21,067 bases of DNA, from the NCBI GenBank assembly GCA_023432885.1, contig JAEZEU010000487.1, positions 1 through 21,067 of the forward strand, in the 5' to 3' direction. Origin of the DNA: Pseudomonadota bacterium. Lineage in GTDB: Bacteria > Pseudomonadota > Alphaproteobacteria > Rhizobiales > Xanthobacteraceae. This document shows positions 7,620 through 13,906 of this stretch, piece by piece; position 1 is the stretch's first letter, and the number at the start of each line of letters is the position of its first letter. The position numbers were made by a program, and so were the translations under genes. A model generated the notes under the pieces. That model searched no databases and was not told the DNA's origin. It saw only the letters and a list, made by a program, of their open reading frames with translations.

Positions 7620-7699
7620 CGCCCGTTCTCGATGTTATAGACGACTACCGATAGCGCACGCCCAAGCGCGGTCAATAAGCATAATCGGAGGAGCGCCCA

Positions 7700-8698
7700 G
7701 TGGCGGAGGGATATCGCATCATCGGCGCCGAGATGTCGCCCTACTCCGTAAAAGTGCGCTCCTATTTCCGCTACAAAGCCATTCCGCATCAATGGGTTTT
7801 GCGCAATGCGGCGAGCCAGGCGGAATACGAGAAGCACGCGAAGATTCCGGTCATCCCGCTGGTGGTGAGCCCCGACGGCACTGGCATCCAGGATTCCACG
7901 CCGATCATCGACCAGATGGAAAGGCTTTTTTCGGCGCCTTCGGTGCATCCCGACGATCCCGTGGCGCGCTTCGTGTCCATCCTGATCGAGGAATTCGGCG
8001 ACGAATGGGGCAACAAGTGGATGTTCCACTACCGCTGGGCGCGCGACCTCGACCAGCGCGCCTCGGCCGGCCGCATCGCGCGGATGCGCGCGCCCAAGGC
8101 GAGTGAGGGCGAGCACGGAAAGTTTGCCGACCAGGTGCGCATGCGCATGACGGACCGCGTGTGGTTCGTGGGCTCCAATGAAAAGACCGCGCCGCAGATC
8201 GAGACCGGCTTTGCGGAAATGCTCGGTCTGCTCGACACGCATCTCGCGACAAGACCGTATCTGTTCGGCGGCAGGCCCGCCTATGGCGATTTCGGCCTGT
8301 GGGGCCAGTTCTACGAGCTATGGAAGGATCCGACCGCGGGTTCGCTGATCGAAGGCGGCGCGCCGCATGTGCTGGAATGGATTCAGCGCATGCTGTGGCC
8401 AAGGGCAGACGGTGCCTTCGAGAGCTGGACGGAGATCGCGCCGACCCTGATGCCTATTCTGACCAGACAGGTCGGGCGCCTGTTCTGGCCGTGGACGCTG
8501 GCGAATGAAAAGGCGCTCGCCGACGGCGCGGAGGAATTTTCCGTCCGGCTCGGCAATGATGTCTGGACCCAGAAGCCGCAGAAATACCACGCCCGCTCGC
8601 TTGCCATGCTGCGCGCCAAATATGCCGGTATGACCGACAGGAAGGACCTCGACATGATTCTGGCGGCTGCAGGTTGCCTGGCGGGGATGCGGCCCTAG
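7700..8698 (+). CDS. Glutathione S-transferase-like protein (GTG start)
   Basis: A 332-residue protein with an N-terminal thioredoxin-like GST domain (about 1-80) and an all-helical C-terminal domain. The N-domain shows SPYS at 13-16 at the start of helix 1 (where Cys/Ser/Tyr activates glutathione), VIPLV with cis-Pro candidate Pro53, and DSTPI with Asp65-Ser66 for gamma-glutamyl binding. The C-domain shows GGRPAYGDFGLWGQF (about 194-208), matching the conserved N-capping GST motif. It is about 100 residues longer than typical GSTs. The start is GTG with GGAGGAG at 7687-7693, 6 nt upstream. The SDR gene follows after 29 nt, so the two are probably cotranscribed. It is divergent from the AidB-like gene. 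The electrophilic substrate is unknown. Confidence 0.85.
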   Translation: MAEGYRIIGAEMSPYSVKVRSYFRYKAIPHQWVLRNAASQAEYEKHAKIPVIPLVVSPDGTGIQDSTPIIDQMERLFSAPSVHPDDPVARFVSILIEEFGDEWGNKWMFHYRWARDLDQRASAGRIARMRAPKASEGEHGKFADQVRMRMTDRVWFVGSNEKTAPQIETGFAEMLGLLDTHLATRPYLFGGRPAYGDFGLWGQFYELWKDPTAGSLIEGGAPHVLEWIQRMLWPRADGAFESWTEIAPTLMPILTRQVGRLFWPWTLANEKALADGAEEFSVRLGNDVWTQKPQKYHARSLAMLRAKYAGMTDRKDLDMILAAAGCLAGMRP

Positions 8699-8727
8699 AT
8701 AGGATATTAGCCAACAGGGGAGCGCGC

Positions 8728-9429
8728 ATGGCGAGACCAAAATACAACACAGCCTTGATCGTCGGCGCCGGCGAGGGATTGAGCGCCTCGCTGGCGCGGC
8801 TTTTTGCGCGCGAGGGCATCAAGGTCGCACTCGCCGCGCGCAAGATCGAGAAGCTTGGCGAACTCTGCACCCGGACCGGCGCGAAGGCTTTTGCCTGTGA
8901 TGCGACCAGTGCCGACGAGGTCGAGCGCCTGTTCGGCCTGGTCGAGCGGGAAATCGCAACGCCGGACATTGTCGTCTACAACGCCAGTGCCCGTGCCCGC
9001 GGCGCCTTCGTCGACCTCGTACCGGCGGAAGTCGAGCATGCAATTGCGGTGAGCGCCTTCGGCGGGTTCCTGGTGGCGCAGCAAGCCGTGAAGCGCATGC
9101 TGCCGAACAAGCACGGCGCGATCCTGTTCACCGGCGCTTCCGCGAGCGTGAAGGGCTATGCGCAGTCGGCGCCCTTTGCGATGGGCAAGTTCGCGCTGCG
9201 CGGGCTCGCGCAGAGCATGGCGCGCGAGCTTTCGCCGCACGGCATTCACATCGGGCATTTCGTCATCGACGGCGGCATCCGCAGCGCAACACGGACAGAG
9301 CCGGCCGACCGCCCGGACTCCTTCCTCGATCCCGATGCGATTGCGGAAAACTACTGGCACCTGCTGCAGCAGCCGCGCAGCGCCTGGACCTGGGAGATCG
9401 AGCTTCGGCCGTGGGTGGAGAAGTTTTGA
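8728..9429 (+). CDS. SDR-fold protein with Phe at the usual catalytic Tyr
   Basis: A 233-residue protein with the short-chain dehydrogenase/reductase Rossmann fold. The nucleotide-binding loop reads GAGEGLS at 13-19, a variant of TGxxxGIG; the NNAG-like segment is VVYNAS at 82-87; the catalytic serine candidate is Ser138 (TGASAS). Where the YxxxK signature belongs, the sequence reads FAMGK (Phe150, Lys154), so the Tyr that normally protonates the substrate carbonyl is absent while Lys stays. Downstream context (KFALRGLAQSMARELSP, then VIDGGI) is intact and typical of a proteobacterial SDR subgroup I recall having Phe here, so this is not simple decay. The ATG at 8728 has AGGGGAG at 8716-8722; the in-frame ATG at 8674 lies inside the GST gene and is rejected. 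It may bind NAD(P) or acyl substrates without classical reduction. Confidence 0.85.
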   Translation: MARPKYNTALIVGAGEGLSASLARLFAREGIKVALAARKIEKLGELCTRTGAKAFACDATSADEVERLFGLVEREIATPDIVVYNASARARGAFVDLVPAEVEHAIAVSAFGGFLVAQQAVKRMLPNKHGAILFTGASASVKGYAQSAPFAMGKFALRGLAQSMARELSPHGIHIGHFVIDGGIRSATRTEPADRPDSFLDPDAIAENYWHLLQQPRSAWTWEIELRPWVEKF

Positions 9430-9439
9430 GACACTAACA

Positions 9440-9545
9440 CCGTCATTCCGGGATGGCGCGAAGCACCAGACCACAGATGCGCAATTGCGCATCGGGGAAC
9501 CTCGAAATTCCGGGTTCGATGCTGCGCATCGCCCCGGAATGACGG
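9440..9545. repeat. Intergenic palindromic repeat, family A
   Basis: Perfect 13-bp terminal inverted repeats: CCGTCATTCCGGG (9440-9452) and CCCGGAATGACGG (9533-9545). An internal hairpin GATGCGCAATTGCGCATC (9476-9493) is itself an 18-bp palindrome. The internal ATTCCGGGTTCG segment is shared with the 4537-4627 copy. It lies between the SDR and crotonase genes and could uncouple their transcription. Confidence 0.85.
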
Positions 9546-9572
9546 GACAAACAAATAACAAGCGGGGGAAAC

Positions 9573-10403
9573 ATGAGCACCGAAATCACCGTCGATACCG
9601 GCACCAACGAACTGCTCTGTGTGATCCGCGACCGCGTCGCCATCATCACGCTGAACCGGCCGGAGGCCCGCAATTCGCTCTCTGACGAATTGACTCCGGC
9701 ACTGCGCACCATGATCAGGACCTGCGGCGAGAACCGCGAGGTCGGCGCCCTTCTCATCACCGGCGCCGGCAAGGCGTTCTGCTCCGGCGGCAACGTCAAG
9801 GGCATGGGCGCCCATCGCGACAAGAAGCGGCAGGAGATGTCCGACGCCGACAGGATTGCCGAGCTCCAGGAAAGGCAGCGCTTGCTCACCGGTGCGCTGG
9901 TCTCGGTGCGCAAGCCGACCATCGCGGCCCTGCCCGGCCCCGCGGTCGGGGCGGGGCTTGCCATCGCCATGGCCTGCGACATCCGCATCGCGGCGCAATC
10001 GGCGTTTCTCTCCACCGGCTATCTCAACGTCGCGCTGTCGGGCGATTACGGCATCGCCTGGCTGCTCACGCGTCTCGTCGGCACCGCCCGCGCCCGCGAA
10101 CTGATGTTCACCGCCGAGCGGGTGACCGCGGCGCGGTGCGAGACGATTGGCCTCGTCAACCGCGTGGTTGCCGACGAGAAGCTGCAGGAGGAAGCCTTTG
10201 CGCTCGCCAAAACCATGGCCGAGGGGCCGACCATAGCGCTGCGCTACATGAAGGACAATCTGGACGAAGCGCTGATGTTCGATTTCGCCACGGCCCGGGA
10301 TCACGAAGCCGAACGCATGATCCGCGCCCAGAAAACCGCCGATCACCGCGAGGCGGTGCAGGCCTTCATCGAGAAGCGCAAGCCGGTGTTTGCGGGGAGG
10401 TGA
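9573..10403 (+). CDS. Crotonase-fold protein (enoyl-CoA hydratase/isomerase family)
   Basis: A 276-residue enoyl-CoA hydratase/isomerase superfamily protein. The CoA-binding oxyanion loop is KAFCSGGNVKGM at 67-78 and the second oxyanion Gly segment is GPAVGAGLAIAMACD at 122-136. Aligning by eye to rat mitochondrial hydratase, the two catalytic glutamates (Glu144, Glu164) correspond to Ala130 and Tyr150, so classical hydration is unlikely; Asp158 in SGDYG is a nearby acid that could support isomerase or other crotonase chemistry. The C-terminal trimerisation helices (MKDNLDEA...DHEAERM..EAVQAFIEKRKPVF) are complete. The ATG at 9573 follows GGGGG at 9564-9568. It is 143 bp after the SDR gene, with a palindromic repeat between. 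Probably cytoplasmic acyl-CoA metabolism; the reaction is unassigned. Confidence 0.87.
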   Translation: MSTEITVDTGTNELLCVIRDRVAIITLNRPEARNSLSDELTPALRTMIRTCGENREVGALLITGAGKAFCSGGNVKGMGAHRDKKRQEMSDADRIAELQERQRLLTGALVSVRKPTIAALPGPAVGAGLAIAMACDIRIAAQSAFLSTGYLNVALSGDYGIAWLLTRLVGTARARELMFTAERVTAARCETIGLVNRVVADEKLQEEAFALAKTMAEGPTIALRYMKDNLDEALMFDFATARDHEAERMIRAQKTADHREAVQAFIEKRKPVFAGR

Positions 10404-10434
10404 CTTTCGTCTCCTTCGCCTGCGCGGCCCGTCA

Positions 10435-10507
10435 CAATCTGCCGAGAAGAAAATCGGCCCGGTCCTGTTGCCGCGGGACCGGGCCAGTCGCTCAAACCCG
10501 CAGATTG
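10435..10507. repeat. Inverted repeat enclosing the terminator
   Basis: CAATCTGC (10435-10442) and GCAGATTG (10500-10507) are perfect 8-bp arms that surround the GC-rich terminator hairpin at 10456-10485. This gives a nested two-level secondary structure between the convergent crotonase and GNAT genes. Confidence 0.45.
10443..10485 (-). terminator. Rho-independent terminator of the GNAT gene
   Basis: GGCCCGGTCC (10456-10465) and GGACCGGGCC (10476-10485) form a perfect 10-bp GC-rich stem with a 10-nt loop. Reading on the minus strand the stem is followed by GATTTTCTTCTCG, a T-rich tail, about 60 nt after the stop of the minus-strand acetyltransferase gene. The plus-strand side lacks a T-run, so it is directional towards the minus strand. 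Confidence 0.75.
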
Positions 10508-10547
10508 CAGCGGGGGAGCCGAGGGACGAACAGAAACAGGCGCCTTG

Positions 10548-11141
10548 TTACGCGGCCTTGGAGAGCCTCCAGCTCGCGCAGGGAATCTCGTGCGGCGCGA
10601 GGTTGATCACCTTTGTGAAGCGCACCAATTTCCAGTCGCCGGGGCTGTTGCCGAAGGCGTAGCCGGACTTTCTGGCAAGCGCGAGCATCGCTTCATTGGA
10701 ACGCAGGGTGTCGCCGAACAGTTTTGTGGCGCCGAACGCCGCCGCCCGGCACTCCAGGTTCTTCAGCAGCGCCGCGCCGATGCCATGGCCCTGCCAGCGG
10801 TCGTCAATCGAAAGTCCGAACTCGAAGCTTCCGGTCTCGGACTCGAAGGCGTAGCGAGCCTCGCCGACGATGGTCTCAAAGCCGTCGACCAGCATGGTGG
10901 CGACCACGCTGAACTGGTCGGCTTCGCCGACATGGATGAAGCGGTCGAGCAGCGTCGCCGGCAGCTGGTTCATCGCGCCGAAGAAGCGGTTGTAGCGAGA
11001 GCGCGAGGAGAGACCGCGGAAATAGTTCTGGATGTCGTCGCCATCGCGCGGCTCCACGAAGCGGACTGTGACGGCCTCGCCGCTCTTCGAGCGGAGCACA
11101 TCCGAATGCCGGCGCAGTTCATCCAGTCGCAGGGCGGTCAT
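10548..11141 (-). CDS. GNAT-family N-acetyltransferase
   Basis: A 197-residue protein with the GCN5-related acetyltransferase fold, which moves an acetyl group from acetyl-CoA to an amine. Motif A is clear: DRWQGHGIGAALLKNL at about 114-129, where QGHGIG (117-122) is the Q/RxxGxG/A pyrophosphate-binding loop. The C-terminal motif FGDTLRSNEAMLALARKSGYAF (about 142-163) is the usual motif B and CoA-side helix. The N-terminal part (TVRFVEPRDGDDIQNYFRGLS) is typical of the first strand and helix. The acceptor is unknown; protein lysine, small amine or antibiotic substrates cannot be told apart. A T-tailed terminator follows the gene. It is 71 nt downstream of the DUF1127 gene on the same strand, with a hairpin in between. 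Confidence 0.88.
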   Translation of the reverse strand: MTALRLDELRRHSDVLRSKSGEAVTVRFVEPRDGDDIQNYFRGLSSRSRYNRFFGAMNQLPATLLDRFIHVGEADQFSVVATMLVDGFETIVGEARYAFESETGSFEFGLSIDDRWQGHGIGAALLKNLECRAAAFGATKLFGDTLRSNEAMLALARKSGYAFGNSPGDWKLVRFTKVINLAPHEIPCASWRLSKAA

Positions 11142-11166
11142 GGCACGCTCCAGGGATTGCGGGAGA

Positions 11167-11197
11167 GCCGGCGCCCCTCTATGGAGGCGGCGCCGGC
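11167..11197. repeat. Strong GC-rich hairpin between DUF1127 and GNAT genes
   Basis: GCCGGCGCC (11167-11175) and GGCGCCGGC (11189-11197) form a perfect 9-bp stem; the inner CCTC and GAGG extend it by 4 pairs with a single bulged C and a TATG loop. It lies 16 nt past the DUF1127 stop on the minus strand. No T-run follows, so it may protect the short DUF1127 mRNA 3' end or attenuate read-through into the acetyltransferase gene rather than being a simple terminator. Confidence 0.6.
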
Positions 11198-11212
11198 ATC
11201 AATGGCGGCTCA

Positions 11213-11416
11213 TCAAGCCCGCCAGAACGGCTTGTCGACTTCGTAGGCGACGTCGGCGGAGGAGATGCCGATGTCGTGGAGGTCGCGTTCGGACCATTTG
11301 GAAAGCTCGCGGCGCATCGCGTAGCGCTCGTGCCAGACATGAAGGGTCTCGGCCAGGTGCGAAAACAGACCATTTGCATGACCATTGATCATCGATTCGT
11401 GGGTGAAAACGCTCAT
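11213..11416 (-). CDS. DUF1127 small protein
   Basis: A 67-residue basic protein carrying the DUF1127 (YjiS-like) signature in its C-terminal half: RRELSKWSERDLHDIGISSADVAYEV..KPFWRA, with the conserved W, R, L-x-D-I-G and terminal KPFWR. In alphaproteobacteria such short Arg-rich proteins have been linked to phosphate/carbon metabolism and RNA turnover, but no function can be read here. The N-terminal about 25 residues are His-containing and not conserved. The ATG at 11416 has an AGGAG ribosome-binding site on the minus strand. It is divergent from the LysR gene across a 115-bp region. Confidence 0.88.
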   Translation of the reverse strand: MSVFTHESMINGHANGLFSHLAETLHVWHERYAMRRELSKWSERDLHDIGISSADVAYEVDKPFWRA

Positions 11417-11461
11417 TTTGAGCTCCTACATCCAATCCGTTCGCAGTAACATCTGCTCGTT

Positions 11462-11495
11462 TTTGCACTGCCGCAAACGACACTTTGTACCGTTT
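11462..11495. promoter_or_regulatory. Candidate operator in the DUF1127-LysR divergent region
   Basis: Two short overlapping inverted repeats: TTTGC-N6-GCAAA (11462-11477) and AAACG-N11-CGTTT (11475-11495). The first contains the T-N11-A spacing seen in LysR-type operators. It is centred 55-70 nt before the LysR start, as expected for an autoregulatory site. The evidence is weak because the arms are only 5 bp. Confidence 0.3.
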
Positions 11496-11531
11496 CGGAT
11501 GAAATAAACTCATGAATCGGAGTAGCGGCAG

Positions 11532-12476
11532 ATGGCAGTAAGGCTCCCCTCTTTGAACGGGCTCCGCGCCTTCGAGGCGGCCGCGCGGCACATGAGCTTC
11601 ACCCTTGCCGCCTCCGAGCTGAACGTGACGCAGACCGCGATCAGCCATCAGATCCGGCGGCTCGAGGAGGAGCTCGGCGTCCGCCTGTTCATCCGGCAGA
11701 ACCGCTCCCTGTCGCTGACCCCGCAAGCGAAGGAATACCTCCCCGGCATCCGTGCCGCCTTCAATGACCTCAGGCTCGCCACCGACCGGCTGCTGCGCAA
11801 GGACGATGACAATGTGCTGACGGTCTCGACGCTGGCCTCGCTGGCCGCCAAGTGGCTGTTGCCGCGCATCTCCGACTTCCAGGAAAAACATCCCGGCATC
11901 GACGTGCGCATCACCACCTCGACGGCGCTGGTCGATTTCAAGCGCGACGGTGTCGACGCGGCGATCCGCTATGGCCGCGGCCAGTGGCCGGGCCTGCGCG
12001 CCGACTGGCTGATGGCGGACAAGTTGTTTCCGGTATGCAGCCCCGCGCTGCTCAAGGGCAAGAAGCCGCTGCGGAAGCCGGAAGACCTCGCCGCTCATGT
12101 CCTGCTGCATTCCAGCTCCGGCTATGACGACGACTGGCGGCTGTGGCTCACGGCCGCGGGCCTGCCGACCGACCTGTCAAAGCAGCCCGGCGTCACTTTC
12201 GACCTGATCTTCATGACCATACAGGCGGCGATCGATGGCCTCGGCGTCGCCATGGGTCGCACGTCCTACGTGCAGCATGACATCACCAAGGGCCACCTCG
12301 TGGTGCCGTTCGAGATCGAACTGCCGGTCGATGCGGGCTTTTACCTGGTATCGCCGGAAGCCAGGGCCGACTCGCCAAAACTTTCCGCTTTCCGGACGTG
12401 GCTGATGGACGCAGCCAAGGCGAAGCCCGAACCAATGGGCGAAACGACGATGCCCATACGGCGGTTGCAGTTGTGA
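11532..12476 (+). CDS. LysR-family regulator, GcvA-like
   Basis: A 314-residue LysR-type transcription regulator. The winged HTH is at about 1-65, with the recognition region SFTLAASELNVTQTAISHQI and RRLEEELGVRLF; PSLNGLRAFEAAARHMSF at the start is the hallmark of the GcvA-like subgroup. The effector-binding domain covers about 90-300 (VSTLASLAAKWLLPRISDFQEKHP; AIDGLGVAMGR). It lies 29 nt upstream of tcuA on the same strand and diverges from DUF1127. In Salmonella the LysR protein TcuR controls tcuABC, so a matching role here is a reasonable inference, but the same-strand arrangement also allows simple cotranscription. The ATG has GGAG about 8 nt upstream. Confidence 0.9.
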   Translation: MAVRLPSLNGLRAFEAAARHMSFTLAASELNVTQTAISHQIRRLEEELGVRLFIRQNRSLSLTPQAKEYLPGIRAAFNDLRLATDRLLRKDDDNVLTVSTLASLAAKWLLPRISDFQEKHPGIDVRITTSTALVDFKRDGVDAAIRYGRGQWPGLRADWLMADKLFPVCSPALLKGKKPLRKPEDLAAHVLLHSSSGYDDDWRLWLTAAGLPTDLSKQPGVTFDLIFMTIQAAIDGLGVAMGRTSYVQHDITKGHLVVPFEIELPVDAGFYLVSPEARADSPKLSAFRTWLMDAAKAKPEPMGETTMPIRRLQL

Positions 12477-12505
12477 TTGCCACGCAAAGTTGGCAAACAG
12501 CCTCG

Positions 12506-13906
12506 ATGGTTGACCTCTCCCGCAAATTCGACGTGCTTGTCATCGGCGGCGGCAATGCCGCTTTATGCGCCGCAATCAGCGCCCGCCGCGCCGGCGCCTC
12601 CGTGCTGGTGCTGGAAGGCGCGCCGAAATTCTATCGCGGCGGCAACACCCGCCACACCCGCAACATGCGCTGCGCCCATGACGCGGCGACCGAGATCCTG
12701 ACCGGCCCCTATACCGAGCAGGAGTTCTGGGACGATCTCCTGCGCATCACCGGCGGCGCGACCGACGAAGAACTCGCCAGATTCATGATCCGTGAGTCCA
12801 AGGACATCCTGAACTGGATCGTCGAGCAGGGCGTGCGCTGGCAGCCCTCGCTCGGTGGCACGCTGAGTCTCGGCCGCACCAACTCGTTCTTCCTTGGCGG
12901 CGGCCGCGCCATGCTGAACGCGCTGTACCTCACGGCGGAAAAGCTCGGCGTCGATGTCCTCTACGACGCGGAGGTGACCGATCTCCACATCGAGGAGGGC
13001 ATGTTCCTCGCAGCAAAGCTGAAGCAGCCGATGAACGGCGCCAGCGACATCCGCGCCTCGGCGCTGGTTGCCGCTGCCGGCGGTTTCGAGGCCAATATCG
13101 AATGGCTGAAGGAATATTGGGGCGAGGCCGCCGACAATTTCCTCATCCGCGGCACGCCCTATAACCGGGGCTCCATATTGAAAATGCTGCTTGCGAAAGG
13201 TGTGCAGGAGGTCGGCGATCCCACCCAATGCCATGCGGTGGCGATCGACGCACGCGCGCCGAAGTTCGACGGCGGCATCATCACGCGGCATGACTCCGTC
13301 GTGTTCGGCATCGTCGTTAACAAGCACGCCGAGCGGTTCTACGACGAGGGTGAGGACATCTGGCCCAAGCGCTACGCCATCTGGGGCCGTCTGGTCGCGG
13401 CACAGCCGGACCAGATCGCCTACATCGTGTTCGACGCCAGCGTACGCCACAGTTTCATGCCGACGCTGTTCCCGCCGATCGAGGGGGCCACGATTGCGGA
13501 GCTTGCCGCAAAGCTGACGCTCGATCCGGCGGCGCTGGAGAAGACGATTGCGGACTTCAACGCCGCAGTGCGGCCCGGCACGTTCGATCACACGATCCTC
13601 GACGACTGCCGCACCGAAGGACTGAGCCCGCCGAAGACGCATTGGGCGCGCCGGATCGAGACGGCGCCCTACTACGCCTATCCGGTGCGGCCGGGCATCA
13701 CTTTCACCTATCTCGGCACCCGCGTGAACCGGGAAGCACGGATATTGATGAAGGACGGCAAACCTTCCGCCAACATGTTCGCCGCCGGCGAGATCATGGC
13801 GGGCAACGTGCTGGGCAAGGGCTATGCGGCCGGCATCGGCATGACCATCGGCAGTGTGTTCGGCCGGGTGGCCGGACGGGAAGCAGCGAGAAATGCACGG
13901 AACTAG
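12506..13906 (+). CDS. tcuA: Tricarballylate dehydrogenase-like FAD protein TcuA
   Basis: A 466-residue flavoprotein of the fumarate reductase/succinate dehydrogenase FAD-binding class, matching TcuA in length. In Salmonella TcuA oxidises tricarballylate to cis-aconitate. The FAD dinucleotide motif is VLVIGGGNAALCAA (about 10-23), with Glu37 for ribose (LVLEGA); the FAD-contact RGGNTRHTRN stretch is at 44-53; the C-terminal flavin segment is MFAAGEIMAGNVLGKGYAAGIGMTIG. The ATG at 12506 (MVDLSRKF) fits homologues although its ribosome-binding site is weak; an in-frame GTG at 12473 is the alternative. The next gene overlaps by 14 nt, suggesting translational coupling to TcuB. An alternative reading is the flavoprotein half of a CobZ-like enzyme of cobalamin synthesis. 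Confidence 0.87.
   Translation: MVDLSRKFDVLVIGGGNAALCAAISARRAGASVLVLEGAPKFYRGGNTRHTRNMRCAHDAATEILTGPYTEQEFWDDLLRITGGATDEELARFMIRESKDILNWIVEQGVRWQPSLGGTLSLGRTNSFFLGGGRAMLNALYLTAEKLGVDVLYDAEVTDLHIEEGMFLAAKLKQPMNGASDIRASALVAAAGGFEANIEWLKEYWGEAADNFLIRGTPYNRGSILKMLLAKGVQEVGDPTQCHAVAIDARAPKFDGGIITRHDSVVFGIVVNKHAERFYDEGEDIWPKRYAIWGRLVAAQPDQIAYIVFDASVRHSFMPTLFPPIEGATIAELAAKLTLDPAALEKTIADFNAAVRPGTFDHTILDDCRTEGLSPPKTHWARRIETAPYYAYPVRPGITFTYLGTRVNREARILMKDGKPSANMFAAGEIMAGNVLGKGYAAGIGMTIGSVFGRVAGREAARNARN

Noticed and set aside
5634..7640. A 668-residue plus-strand open frame.
   Set aside because: It lies antisense to the AidB-like dehydrogenase, is rich in Arg/His/Ala/Gly of the kind produced by high-GC antisense frames, and shows no domain; the minus-strand protein has clear family motifs.
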